A DNA stretch of 64,000 nt from Rheum nobile (Eukaryota; Streptophyta; Magnoliopsida; Caryophyllales; Polygonaceae). The stretch lies in assembly GCA_027886185.1 (NCBI GenBank), contig WOAB01000158.1, positions 62,001 to 126,000 on the forward strand, in the 5' to 3' direction. Below are positions 44,006 through 55,667 of the stretch, in pieces; position 1 is the first letter of the stretch; each line of letters begins with the position of its first letter. The translations under genes were made by a program, and so were the position numbers. The notes below the pieces were generated by a model, which saw only the letters and a program-made list of their open reading frames with translations, did not search any database and was not told where the DNA came from.

Positions 44006-44824
44006 TCATTGTTCCATGGTTGCCTTAGCTCGCTCCGAGATCACATCGCACAAGAGACTTTGTGCGAGTAACCTAGCGACTTCTTTGCGTAACGCGATGC
44101 ATTCGTCCGTAGAATGACCGTGGTCGCCATGGAATTCACACCACTTGTTCATGTCCTTCTTGACATCCGGCCTGTCATTCTTTCGGGGCCATCTTACTTC
44201 TTTTCCATATTTGTCGAAGCTCTTGATGAGTTCCGACACGGAAATGTTGAAGTTGTAAGACTGAACCCTGGGGGGCAACATCGGACCGTCTTTCCATTCT
44301 TGAGACCTGTCTTGGAAGGAATTTACCTGACTTTGCTCGTTCCAACCATGAGGGTACGGATGATGGCGTCTGTCTCGGCGATTGTCGGAAGAGGATTTGC
44401 GGGTGGAGTGGTTGGGTCCATGGGATGCCTTTCGCAATTCGCGATCTTCTTCCAAGCGTACCTCAGCCATGGTTTTGGCTTGGACATCTTCGAAAATTCT
44501 GCACGGGTACTTAGTGATCTCATTATAGAGATTTCTGTTTTTTATCAAACCTTGTCTGAAGGCTTCGATGGAGGTGGTGACGTCGCAATGGGGGATCGCG
44601 ACCTTTTCCTTGTTATACCTGTTAAGATAGCTTCGGAGAGGTTCGTTATATCTTTGGGTGATTCGGTAGAGTTCGCTTGACTGCCTTTCAAGTCTCCGAC
44701 TGCTAGCGAATTGGACTTTAAAGGAATTGACCAGATCCGCGAACGAGGTGATTGTGCCCTGAGGTAAACGCATAAACCAGGTTAGTGCGGGACCCGCAAG
44801 AGTAGTGCCAAAGCTTTTGCACAT
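44006..44824 (-). pseudogene. Tat-like gag, C-terminal part
   Basis: It continues gag interrupted at 44826. It contains CKSFGTTLAGPALTWFMRLP, DLVNSFKVQFASSRRLERQS, LRSYLNRYNKEKVAIPHCDV and EVRLEEDRELRKAS of the Retrotrans_gag domain, then SELIKSFDKYGKEVRWPRKN and a single zinc-binding-like CEFHGDHGHSTDECIAL. A TGA at 44006-44008 (Arg in the third copy) ends the frame. Confidence 0.8.
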
Positions 44825-44830
44825 GACAGC

Positions 44831-45458
44831 TATTGGGCCATGTTCTTATTGGACCTTCGGAAGAGATGACCCAGTAAGCGAAGCCATTTTCTTTCTCTTT
44901 GAAGCGACTAAACAGGGAAGCGACCAGACGATGAGGCAATCAAAGACCAGACGGTCAAATCCGGGGTCATGCCAACGACATGATCGAAAACGTTACAAGA
45001 AATCCAGATCCCATACAACGGTCACAATCTTGCGAGATCAAGACATAAATGCCATAAGATCATGGCAATCCGACAATTACAGCTAACAGGCAAAGATCTA
45101 GGATGAGGAAACGGCTAGATCTTTCTGGAGTATAAATGTATATAAAGGGTTTTAGAAATCATTGTAAGACACACAAGTACTCTCGGACATAATACAGACA
45201 ACGATTCTTTCATTTCTATACTCATCTAAGCTCATCAGTTTGAAATCGGTGTTCTAGCATTTAAACGACCGGCGACTTTCCCCTTTGGCTCGACCGACCT
45301 CTTGCTCAAAGGAGATAAGCCAGTCTTCGCATTATTTTTAATTCATTACGTTCTTGTTTCTAGTTGATTTGGATTATTCAGATATTACTCATCTTATTGT
45401 TGTCTAGTTGCCCTTCTTAAAGCGATTCAGGTCGGTTCGATCTTTTTCGCCCAAAACA
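44831..45458 (+). repeat. Second Tat-like element, 5' LTR
   Basis: 628 bp with a TATA box TATATAAAG at 45139-45147. It ends CGCCCAAAACA before the primer-binding site. Confidence 0.9.
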
Positions 45459-45478
45459 ATTTGGCGCCCACCGTGGGG
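45459..45478 (+). other. Primer-binding site of the second Tat-like element
   Basis: ATTTGGCGCCCACCGTGGGG adjoins the 5' LTR end. The same site adjoins the right LTR of the outer element on the minus strand (55648-55667). Confidence 0.8.
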
Positions 45479-45527
45479 CATCTAGCCAATCAACGATCCA
45501 ATCATCAAAACCAAAGCTCGTTCCATC

Positions 45528-47160
45528 ATGAATGGCTCAGAGAACGCCGTGATCCGCATCGAAGATCCAACCCAGGGCAACGTTCAAATCGAGAATCAGG
45601 AAGAGAACGTGAGCGCCCAACTTGTTGCGGAAACGTAGATACAAGAGCTTACAAAAGCCATGAATGTCCTTCAAGAAGAACTAGTCCAGCAACGGACCAG
45701 GACCGAAACGCTAAGTACTCAATCTGAATCAGAGATTGCTCGACTAACCTGTGAAAATGAATTTCTAAGATCGCAGGTACAATCGTCCTCGTCGATTCCT
45801 AGAGGATCGAGACGTCTAGTCAACACAGAAGGACTATCCACGCGACTCGATCTAGATGGAGCAGACGTAGCACCCGTAGCGGAGACCAATGCTTCCCAGC
45901 ACACTAGTATGTTTCAGACCCCTTCGGTCACCCTTGTTACGACTAACGTGCCAAATTCTGTAGCCGAGCCCCTTGGGACTCGAGCGGCCCATCCGCAGGT
46001 GATAGGACCAGTCGATCTCCAGGCCCTCATACAACAAGCCGTCAATGAGCACATAAAGACTCTAGATGACCGTATCGCACGGATCCCAGGAGTTCCCCAA
46101 CCAATTAAGAGAGAGACATTCGACGGATACGAAGACTCGCCTTTCACAGAGGCGATTGCATGCGTCGAGATTCCAAAAAAAGTTCCACGTCCCCAACATG
46201 TCCAACTACGACGGGACCGGAGATCCAAACGATCATGTTTCAATTTACAAGCAAAAATTAATGACTATCTCTATCCCTAGAGGGAACCGCGAGGCAGTCA
46301 TGTGCAAAAGTTTTGGCACGACTCTCGCAGGACCCGCACTAACCTGGCTCATGCATTTACCATAGGGTTCCATTGCTTCCTTTGTCAACCTGGTCAATTC
46401 ATTCAAAATTCAGTTCGCTAGTAGTCGGCGACTAGAAAAGCAGTCAAGCGACTTGTACAGGATCGTGCAGAGATGTAACGAACCTCTGAGGGACTATCTT
46501 AACAGGTACAACAAGGAGAAAGTCGCGATCCCACACTGCGACGTCCCAATGTCGATCAAAGCATTTTGCCGGGGCATGGTCAGAGGCAGCAAACTCTACC
46601 ACGAGCTGACCAAGTATCCATGCCGAAGTTTTGAAGACGTACAAGCTAAGACCATGGCACAAGTCAGACTCGAAGAAGACGAGGAACCTTCCAAGACAAA
46701 CAAGAGTCCCGATCGAGCCGACCGAAAGGCATCCTCGGACAATCGGCGTGATCGGAGATACCAACCATACCCAAAGGGACGGAACGACCACAGTCAGGTA
46801 AATAGCTTTTAGGACAGGAACCAGGATTGGCGAAACAACCCCGCTCTCCCCCCAAAGCTTCACACTTAAACTTCAACATTTTCGTATCGGAGCTCGTAAA
46901 AAGCTTCGACAAGTATGGAAAGGAAGTGAGATGGCCTCGGAAGAGCGACAAACCAGACGCCAAGAAAGACATGAACCGGTGGTGCGAGTTCCACGGAGAT
47001 CACGGACACTCGATGGAAGAATGCATAGCCCTTCACAAATAAGTCGCGAGACTCCTCGCGCAAGGGCTACTATGCGACGTCATCTCGGATAAGGCCAAGG
47101 CGACCCTCGATCGAAGAGATCAGGTAACATCCGACAAACCGTCCTCTCCGATTCCCTCAA
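45528..47160 (+). pseudogene. Tat-like gag of the second element
   Basis: The ATG at 45528 opens MNGSENAVIRIEDPTQG and a coiled-coil-like stretch (MNVLQEELVQQRTRTETLST). After frame breaks the capsid domain is recognisable at 46220-46800 (CKSFGTTLAGPALTWLMHLP, CNEPLRDYLNRYNKEKVAIP) and the C-terminal CEFHGDHGHSMEECIALHK at 46980-47040. A one-base frameshift near 46170-46200 and several stops have killed it. Confidence 0.75.
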
Positions 47161-47343
47161 AAAATTGTTAACACCATTTCAGGAGGGTCGGACGTATGTG
47201 GAAACACGTACTCAGCCGCCAAAAGACATGCTCGAGAAAGTAAGGGCAATAAACCAACCCAGATAGAGACAAGACAGTTGCAAATCTCCGACGCTCCGAC
47301 CATCACCTTCGATGACTCGGAGGCTCAAGAGTTGGGCAATCAT

Positions 47344-47974
47344 TGTTGGGCCTGGCATCCCCGGAGAAGATGGGTCAAGTGAATCGAGCCCAAGCCCATT
47401 GCAGATCGGAAGAACAAAGGAGAAGACCCAGAGGAGGCGACAAGGCTTCTCTGGTCGAATGCCCTGCGACAGGATCGCGAGAATCTCGCCATACATTTAA
47501 TGTCCAGATCACGCAACGTCCACATCATTCAAACCACTATAATTGCAGCAATTAAATGGCATAATCCTTGCCATTGCTCCCGGCATTGAAGACGAAGATA
47601 TTAGAAAAACACAACAGTCACAATGGAAAAGAACTTACCATATTTGGACGACGAAGAAGATAAGAGGATACGAACACATTAACGCTAGACACACAAGCAT
47701 CCTGACTCACAAACGAATCAGAACAACACTTACGCTGCCCGCTTAGCTCTCTAGCAATCATATGCGCTTACTCTCCACCGGTCGCCACCTAAAAGTCATC
47801 GGTCGAGTCCTACACGACCACTCGGTCTAAACTACGATAAGTTGTATCTCGATTCGATCCGATCAATACATTATCTAAGAAAATCATCTCACTATTCTAC
47901 ATTTATTCTTTGCTTGTCAATTATCTGCTTGGTTTGGATTGTTCTCTATCACCCGATCCTTTCGCCCCAAAACA
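47344..47974 (+). repeat. Third Tat-like element, 5' LTR
   Basis: 631 bp from TGTTGGGCCTGGC to CGCCCCAAAACA, inserted in front of the protease of the second element. The primer site variant ATTTGGTGCCCACTGTGGGG follows (two transitions relative to the other copies). No matching 3' LTR is visible, so the element is truncated. Confidence 0.75.
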
Positions 47975-48029
47975 ATTTGGTGCCCACTGTGGGGCAACTT
48001 GCCGATCACCCTTCCGAAACTTTCCACTC

Positions 48030-49698
48030 ATGACTATTGACCCACCTACCGACAACCAAGAACCACGTCTCGAAGACGGAACCCAAGATGCAGTAATCAC
48101 AACCGAAAATCCTACTCCAACCCAGTTCCAAGAACTTTCCCAAAAAATGGCCACCCTTCAAGAGGAACTAGCCCAGCAACGCCAAAAGACCGAGGCCCTA
48201 GCCGCTTTGTCAACCCAATCCGAAGCCGAGATCGCGCAACTAACCCATGAAAATGAGTCTCTTAAGTCGCAGGTACAGTCAGTGGCTTCAGGATCTAGGA
48301 ACGTGGCTGTCCACGACGGCGTCCGAACACGCCTCGACATGGACAACATCGAGCTGACGCCTCCAAGCATGCGACGTCCCGGACACACTGAGGGTACGTC
48401 TCGAACTCCTTTCGCTAGTCCATTTTTGACTAACCATGTCACCTTTTCCACACCGATCGGGTCTGTTGGGGCCCGAATCGACGAACCGCGGGTTACCAAT
48501 CCGCCAGATGTCCTGGCTCTTTTCCAGCAGACGCTCGACAGACACATGAAGATGATCAACGATCGCTTCAACAGGCTCCCAGGAGTCCCGTAACCAATCG
48601 AGAGGGAAACGTCCGGTGGATTCGAAGAATCCCCGTTCGTCGAAGAAATCGCAAGGGTCGAGATCCCCAAGAAGTTCCATCTCCCCAACATGGCGACGTT
48701 CAACGGCACCACCGATCCAGATGACCATATCTCTCTCTATAAACAAAAACTAATGACTGCATCTGTTTCAAGGGAGAGTCGCGAGGCTGTCATATGCAAA
48801 AGCTTTGGCACAACCCTCGCGGGTCCCGTACTGACGTGGTTTATGCGTTTGCCTCAGGGAATGATTACATCCTTTGCGGATATGGTCAACTCTTTCAAGA
48901 GTCAATTTGCTAGCAGTCGAAGGCTCGAAAAACAATCAAGTGACCTCTACCGAGTCACACAAAGGTATATCGAACCCCTTCGGAATTATCTTAACAGGTA
49001 CAATAAGGAAAAAGTGGAGATCCCCCACTGCGACGTCACAACCTCCATTGAGGCCTTCCGACAAGGTCTGGTCAAAGACAGCAATCTCTACGACGAGATT
49101 ACCAAGTACCCGTGTAAAAGTTTTGAAGATGTCCAAGCCAAAACCATGGCCGAGGTAAGATTGGAAGAAGACCGAGAGTCGCGTAAAGCCTCACGCGGAC
49201 CCGATCCATCCGACCATAAAAATCCCCCCGACAACCGTCGAGACAGACGATCTCATCCCTATTCTCGTAATCGAAACGAACCAAATCAGGTAAACTCTTT
49301 CCAAGACAGGTCATAGGAATGGAGAGACGGTCTGGCGTTGCCTCCTAGGGTCCAGTCTTATAATTTCAATGTTTCCGTGTTGGAGCTCGTCAAGAGTTTC
49401 GACAAATACGGAAAAGAGGTAAGATGGCCCCGAAAGAGCGACCGACCGGATGTCAAGAAGGACATGAGTCGATGGTGCGAATTCCACGGCGACCACGGTC
49501 ATTCGACCGACGAGTGCATCGCCCTGCGGAAGGAAGTCGCTAGGCTGCTCTCACAGGGGCTCCTGCGCGACGTAATCTCGGAGCGGGCAAAGGCCACCAT
49601 GGAACGTCGAGATCAGGTAAAACAGAACAAACCCCCATCTCCCGTCCATACAAAAGTTATCAATACCATTTCAGGTGGATCGGATATATGTGGAAACA
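48030..49698 (+). pseudogene. Tat-like gag of the third element
   Basis: Starting at the ATG at 48030 (MTIDPPTDNQEPRLEDG) the frame stays in one register to the RT. Stops interrupt at 48591-48593 (TAA for Gln) and 49314-49316 (TAG for Gln). Domains follow the order N-terminal coiled coil (about residues 30-85), capsid (CKSFGTTLAGPVLTWFMRLP, RNYLNRYNKEKVEIPHCDV) and CEFHGDHGHSTDECIALRK. The protein forms the particle. There is no frameshift. Confidence 0.8.
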
Positions 49699-50279
49699 CA
49701 TACTCCGCGGCTAAGCGACACGCTAGGGAAAGCAAGGGCGACAAGCCCGAGGCATCGAAATTCAAGCCAAGGAGGACATCTGACCTTTCGACGGTCACAT
49801 TCGACGAACCCGATTCTGACGGGTCGGATAGTCACCATGATGATCTGGTAATCTCTTTGTCTATTGGTAATTGTTTAATACGGAGAGTAGTAATCGATAC
49901 AGGGAGTTCGACAAACCTCTTGACCCTTGACGCTCTTAAAGAAATGGGTCTGACTGAGAATGACCTAATCAAGAAGTCGACCCCACTGGTCGGGTTCAGT
50001 GGTGAGGTTAAGCATACGACTGGTGAAATCATTCTAACCACATACGCTGGAGGAATCAACCAATAGGTGAAATTCTTAGTACTAGACTGTCCGTCTCCCT
50101 ATAATTGTATTCTTGGCAGGCCATGGATACACGCTATGAAGGCAGTACCTTCAACGTATCATCAAGTCATCAAATTCCCCACTGAATGAGGAGTCCAAGA
50201 GATCAAAGGAGATCAAAGGACCGCAAAAGAATGCTACGTCGCTTCCAGGAAGAGCGCAGTCGAACACAAGACCGCATAG
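49699..50279 (+). pseudogene. Tat-like protease of the third element, ending in UAG-CAA-CCA
   Basis: The frame has CGNTYSAAKRHARESKG, VTFDEPDSDGSDSHHDDLV, RRVVIDTGSSTNLLTLDALK (catalytic DTGS) and GGINQ, then TAG at 50064, FLVLDCPSPYNCILGRPW and a TGA for Trp at 50187. It closes with KSAVEHKTA and TAG at 50277-50279. The following codons are CAA CCA and the frame continues to RT. The last stop is at the same codon as in the outer element (43337), whereas the others are not shared. Confidence 0.85.
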
Positions 50280-50324
50280 CAACCACAGAGCGGTGAAGGG
50301 CCTAGTCGGTACGTCGAACCAGAA

Positions 50325-50990
50325 ATGGAAAAACTCGATGAAATCGCACTAGACCCTTCAAAGCCAAACCAAACGGTAAGGGTCGGGTGGGATTTGGATG
50401 ATTCGACCAGACAACAACTTCTTGACTTTCTCAGGGCCAATGCTGACTGTTTCGCATGGTCGCATGAGGATATGGTCGGAATATCTCCAAACGTTATTAC
50501 TCATAAATTAAATGTGGATCCATCTCATCCCCATGTCAAGCAAAAACGCAGGAAGTTCGTCCCCGAGCGGAACAAGATAGTCGACGACGAAGTCAAAAGC
50601 TTATTGGAAACAGGAAAGATCAGGGAGGTCCACTATCCTGAATGGCTAGCCAACGTGGTCGTAGTCCAGAAAAAGAACGGAAAATGGAGAGTCTGCATCG
50701 ACTTCACAGACCTCAACAAGGCTTGTCCCAAGGACTCGTTCCCTCTACCCCATATCGACGCCATGGTCGATGCCACAACGGGGCACGAAATGCTTACCTT
50801 CATGGACGCTTTCAGCGGTTACAATCAAATCCTTATGGAACCCGATGATCGAGAAAAAACAGCATTCATTACCAGCCAAGGTATCTATTGTTACCGAGTA
50901 ATGCCCTTTGGTCTGAAAAATGCAGGGGCTACGTATCAACGACTAGTCAACAAAATGTTCAAAGACCAAATCGGAGACACAATGGAAGCG
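50325..50990 (+). pseudogene. Tat-like reverse transcriptase of the third element, truncated
   Basis: In frame with gag and protease: MEKLDEIALDPSKPNQTVRV, FAWSHEDMVGISPNVI, LLETGKIREVHYPEWLANVV, KKNGKWRVCIDFTDLNKACP and MLTFMDAFSGYNQILMEPDD, up to YRVMPFGLKNAGATYQRLVN. It ends with KDQIGDTMEA, just before the YVDD active site, where copia primer-site sequence begins (about 50992). The rest of pol is deleted. Confidence 0.85.
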
Positions 50991-51020
50991 ACTTACAAGA
51001 CCTTTGGCTCTGATACCAGT

Positions 51021-51824
51021 TGATGCGTCCCTATCTCTGGATGCCGGCACAAAGGTCGTGAAGGCAAGGATCTCGTCTTGTAGTGGGTCGCCTTGCTTGA
51101 GTCTCGAAGGTCTGCCGTGGAACCCTTGACTTTAGAGGTTATCGGACACGGGTGAGTGTCCGAGAGCAGCGGCGAGAGGGCTCCTGGTGTCGGCGACAGC
51201 GAGAGCAGTCTTGACAGTGAGGGCGTCGGCGAGGGCGATGACACTCGCGAAGGCGTGGGCGATGGCGATGCCGATGATGTATGGTGATGGCAATGGTGTT
51301 GCCAATGTCGAAGGCCGTAGCGTCGGCAGCGGATGGAAGGATGGGCTCGATGGACTCGAGGGTTGATAGGGCTCGAATGGGTTCGAGCAAGAGCCGAAGA
51401 GACGGCGGTGAGGGATATAATCGGAGGGACTCCGATTTGGTGCCGTAGCGTCGGCACGGGTGAAGGGGATGAGAATTAGAGTTTTGGTGACGCAGACCCT
51501 AAGGTGGAGGCGTTGGCTTTCAACAATCTACTTAGGATTAAATGGTGTGTGGCCTTGTTACAAAGCTAGGTTTAGCCTTATAAAGACATTCGGCCTTGGA
51601 TGGGCCGCGACACATAAATGGGCTAGCCCACGCCCGAAAAGGAAACTTACTAAAAATAGAAAGTGCTAATAATGGAAAACACCTAAATATGGAAACTTAC
51701 TAAACATAGTAAGTTCCATAATTAGCAATGCTAAAATAGAAAGATGCTAAAATGGGAAAGTGTTCAAAATAGCATACAAATACATGACATAAACCTCTAA
51801 ACCCTAAAATGGCCAATGCCAACA
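51021..51824 (-). mobile_element. Copia-type LTR with primer-binding site
   Basis: 804 bp; on the minus strand it starts TGTTGGCATTGGCC and ends GGACGCATCA. It is followed by ACTGGTATCAGAGCC, a tRNA-Met primer site (plus strand 51007-51020). Only about 30 bp of internal sequence remain to the left before the RT junction. This is a deletion remnant, not a normal insertion. Confidence 0.7.
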
Positions 51825-53943
51825 CTTGTGCCTTTGTAATGCTTCGGCGGCGGCGATAATGACGACGTCGAAGGCCCGGGGGAGGCTCGTTGGGGCAAGG
51901 TGTGGCGTTGTCGTGGCTGAGGCTTCTAGAGGCTCCTCAAGTGAAGTGCTTGAGCCAGGTATGAAGTTGCCCGGCTGGATGTCATCTGGGCCGACAAGGG
52001 TGATAAGTAGCCTTAGGGCAGGCGCGGACTCAGGGGCGCCTTGGCTGACTACCAGGCGTGTGACTAGGGATTGGGTAGCCTCTGAGATGGCTTTGGCGCG
52101 AGCCCTAGTCACAGGCCCATCACTGCGTAGTGACATGCCTTCTTCCTCTTTGGTGGCACTCATGGCGGGTAGGGTCGCATCAACGGGGACAGCCTCCTCT
52201 CCCTGCTCGTCCTCACCAAGTCCCATCAGCTTGAATAGCTCGTTGCCAGGGTTGCCACCAGGGTACAAAAGGTCGATATTCGCCCTTGCATCCTCGATGT
52301 TCCAAGACGAATGACCCCCCAAGGCATACTCCTTCATCATCTAAATACGGGACTTGAGGTAAAAATACGTCCCAACGTCAGTAGCGACCTGAGCATCCTT
52401 CAAACGAGTATCATCAAAACTACGCTCCAGCTCCCCAAAACGGGCTTGCAACTCGACCAAATTCTTCTCGGTCTCCACCAGCTTCTTCTCGGCCGACGCC
52501 CGCTTGCTCTTGGCCGCCTTGATACGTCCATTAGCCACCTCCAACTGGCTCTCAAGCTCGGTTATCCGCTTCTCAGCACCGTCGGTCAACTCTTGCACAG
52601 TAGAAAAGGCGACAAGCGAATACTGAAGAGCCTGTAAAAACAACAAAATGCGTGAAAAATATTGGACACATATACACTATGAGAAACACTTCAAAACAAA
52701 ACGATTTCTTTTACTTACTCACCAGGCGGCTGCCCCGGCCTCATCAATACAATCAGCAGGATGCAAGTCGCTAATCTCCTTCCTAGCCTTAGAATCCAGA
52801 GTATGAAGCAAATCTCCTAGATCTCTCTTCTTCACCATGCCTACCGAAAGCTCTGGAACGTCCGTCGCCTTCCTTTTCTCCCCAGAGGCTTTAGACGATG
52901 GTGAGTCCAAAGCGACGATCTTAGCCGACGAAAGAGCCTTAGCGTCCAACTTAGTCGACGAAGACGCTTTCATCGCCAACTTTTGATCCAAGAGACTCTT
53001 CCCAGATAAGCGAGCACTCGACCTCGCCCCCCGAGATACTGCCAGGCAAGTACAAACAAATAAGCATATGGTCGCTACAAAGACCATCCACATGTATACC
53101 TGAAGGAACGAACATGTACCTTTGGTGACAAAAGTAGACAGAGTCGCCATATCTGGAGGAAGGGCTAAGTAGTTCAGGTTCTTGAATGATCGGTCGGCCT
53201 CTGAAAAAGCAAGCAAAGCTTCGGTGACGACGGCAAAATCAGAATCCGTCTTCTCCTCCGGACTTGGCACTGAAAAAGAAAACACGTAAGCACCGGTTAA
53301 CAAAGGCATCAAAACATACAAAATCAGAGAATAACACGGTACCTGTCGTCCTCCAAGCATTACGTAAGAAAGAGCAGTCGAATCCCCCCTCAAGCGACTT
53401 CCTTTCAACAAAGAAGAAACGCGACCTCCATCCGCGATCATTGACATTAAGGTTTAAAGCAATCGGTTGCCTATCTGGTCTAAGACGCAGTTGGAAACGA
53501 GAAGAACCCCGACTGCTCAAGTAGTATGAATACCAGAGAGCGTCGAAATCAAAATCAATTTCAACACTAGATACCAAGAGATCGACTACCCTAAGAAGAT
53601 GCCACGCATGCGGCATCACTTGACACGGAGCAAGGTTGAGAACGGACAGAAAATTTCTCACCGGGTTTGAGAACGGAAAAGAATGACCTATCCTGAAGGG
53701 GTACTCGAAGAAACAAATCCACCCATCGCGACATCAGTCGGCCCGCTCCTGGGGTAGAGGGAGACGAGCCACCGTATCAGAAGGGAATTTACCCACCTCT
53801 AAAATCGTATCCAACTCCGATTGAGTTAGGGTTTCGGCCAAGGAGTCCTCTAAACTAAGAAGATTCGAGGGGGAGAATTCACTACCCTTCCCACCAATGC
53901 CAGAAGACGAAGCCCTAGACTTCTTTGATCTCAGAAACGACAT
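51825..53943 (-). CDS. Accessory ORF antisense to gag-pol, second copy (Transposase_28-like)
   Basis: The ATG at 53943 gives MSFLRSKKSRASSSGIGGKG and EVGKFPSDTVARLPLPQER, a TGA at 53734, then WICFFEYPFRIGHSFPFS, LAPCQVMPHAWHLLRVVDLL and DRGWRSRFFFVERKS (GW.S.FFFV as in the copy at 36070). A donor near 53342 (ACAG-GTACC) and an acceptor TTTTTCAG near 53270 remove an intron; the next exon encodes VPSPEEKTDSDFAVVTEALL. Further exons include AKSKRASAEKKLVETEKNLV (coiled coil, 52341-52646) and EEYALGG-like DARANIDLLYPGGNPGNELF (to 51804). It lies between pol and the 3' LTR, opposite to gag-pol. One stop in exon 1 suggests decay. Confidence 0.55.
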
Positions 53944-54222
53944 AGTACAAGCACAAGGAAAGCAACAGAGAAAAAGATCTTTACCTTCGGATCAGAAAAC
54001 CTTTCGAAAAGCCAAAGGAGATGATGATGAAAAGAAAGGGAAGTGATGGCCATTTATGGGAAACTGTTTAAAAATGCAGTCAAATCTGTCAACCAATAAA
54101 GAGGCGACACGTCATCGATCTACTGCAACAAATCTGCAAGGAAAAGATCACGTCCAGAAAGAGAAGAAATCCAACCGTCCCTCAACTGCCATCTCCGGCC
54201 CGGCTCGATTCCTTGGGGTAAC

Positions 54223-54850
54223 TGTTGGGCCATGTTCTTATTGGACCTTCGGAAGAGACGGCCCAGTAAGCGAAGCCGTTTTCTTTCTCTTTGAAGCGAC
54301 TAAACAGGGAAGCGACCAGACGATGAGGCAATCAAAGACCAGACGATAAAAGTCGGGGTCATGCCAATGACACGATCGGAAACATTACAAGAAATCTAGA
54401 TCCCATATAACGGTCACAAGCCTGCGAGATCAAGACATAAATACCATAAGATCATGGCAATCCGGCAATTAAAGCTAACAGGCGAAGATCACGGACGAGG
54501 AAACGGCTAGATCTTTCTGGAGATTAAATGTATATAAAGGGTTTTGAAAATCATTGTAAGACACACAAGTACTCTCGGACATAATACAGACAACGATTCT
54601 TCCATTTCTATACTCATCTAAACTCATCAGTTCGAAATCGGCGTTCTAGCATTTAAACGATCGACGACTTTCCCCTTTGGCTCGACCGACCTCTTGCTCA
54701 AAGGAGATAAGCCAGTCTTCGCATTATTTTTAACTCGTTACGTTCTTGTTTCTAGTTGATTTGGATTATTCAGATATTACTCATCTTATTGTTGTCTAGT
54801 TGCCCTTCTTAAAGCGATTCAGGTCGGTTCGATCTTTTTCGCCCAAAACA
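54223..54850 (+). repeat. Second Tat-like element, 3' LTR
   Basis: 628 bp from TGTTGGGCCATG to CGCCCAAAACA, preceded by CTTGGGGTAAC. The TATA box block TATATAAAGGG recurs near 54531. Confidence 0.9.
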
Positions 54851-54879
54851 ACAGCCTCACGGCCCTCCCTTGGAACATA

Positions 54880-55608
54880 TACAGTCATTAATTTTTGTTT
54901 ATAGGGAGATATATGATCTTCAGGGTCGTTGGTGCCGTCGAAAGTCGTCATGCTAGGAAGGTTGAACTTCTTAGGAATCTCGACTCTGGCGATTTCTTCG
55001 ATGAACGGAGATTCTTCGTATCCGTCTGATGCTTCTTTCTCGATTGGATGCGGAACTCCGGGAATTCTGGCGATGCGATCGTCGAGCGCCTTCATATGCT
55101 GACTAAGCGTCTGTTGGACGAGAGCCAGGATATCGGGAGAATTGGTAACTTGTGATTCGTCGATTCAGATTCCTGATGACCCGATCGGTGTAGAGAAAGT
55201 AACATTGTTAGTCGAAAACAGATTGACCAAAGGTGTCCGAGATGTACCATCAATATATTCAGGACGTCGGACGCTTGGGGGAGTTAGCTCGATGCTATCC
55301 ATGTTAAGACGTGTTGGGACGCTGTTGTGGACGGGCACTTGTCTGGATCCAGAGACCATCGACTGTACCTGCGATCTAAGAGAATCATTTTCACAAGTTA
55401 GTTGTGCTATCTCGGCTTCGGATTGAGTGGACAGGGCAGCCAGAGCTTCGGTCTTCTGACGTTGCTGGGCGAGGTCATCTTGGAGGGTGGTCATTTTTTG
55501 GGCAAGCTCTTGGAGTTGGTTCAGAGTTGGATTTCTAGTTGTGTTTCCTTGAGTTTGGGAGTCGTCTTCGAGGCACGGCTCTTCGACGTCGGTAGGTAGA
55601 CTGATGGT
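54880..55608 (-). pseudogene. Tat-like gag of the outer element, N-terminal part
   Basis: The minus-strand ATG at 55608 (MTISLPTDVEEPCLEDD) leads into a coiled-coil-like stretch (QELAQKMTTLQDDLAQQRQK and TQSEAEIAQLTCENDSLRSQ). After a break near 55160 it continues with MKALDDRIARIPGVPHPIEK and VEIPKKFNLPSMTTFDGTND. The second element interrupts it at 54850; the gag resumes at 44824. Confidence 0.8.
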
Positions 55609-55667
55609 CATGGTTGGAGGATTTTTTAGATGGTGATCGGCTAGTTGCCCCACGGTGGGCGCCAAAT

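Larger units (their letters stand above)
44831..54850 (+). mobile_element. Second Tat-like element (plus strand), inserted in gag
   Basis: LTRs 44831-45458 and 54223-54850 (628 bp each) end CGCCCAAAACA. The right one begins TGTTGGGCCATG and the left TATTGGGCCATG. ACAGC lies on both outer sides (44826-44830 and 54851-54855). The primer-binding site ATTTGGCGCCCACCGTGGGG follows the left LTR and CCTTGGGGTAAC precedes the right LTR. It carries its own gag, then a third Tat-like copy from 47344, a copia LTR at 51021, and the antisense accessory ORF at 51825-53943. Confidence 0.9.

Noticed and set aside
44114..44680. 188-codon plus-strand frame
   Set aside because: Shadow of the minus-strand gag; no motif of its own. 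The same holds for the frame at 23984-24487 opposite the Athila-like gag.
50993..51457. A 154-codon and an 83-codon minus-strand frame rich in His, Arg, Ser and Pro
   Set aside because: It lies inside a copia LTR and derives from GGCGATGGCGATG-like short repeats; not a real protein.
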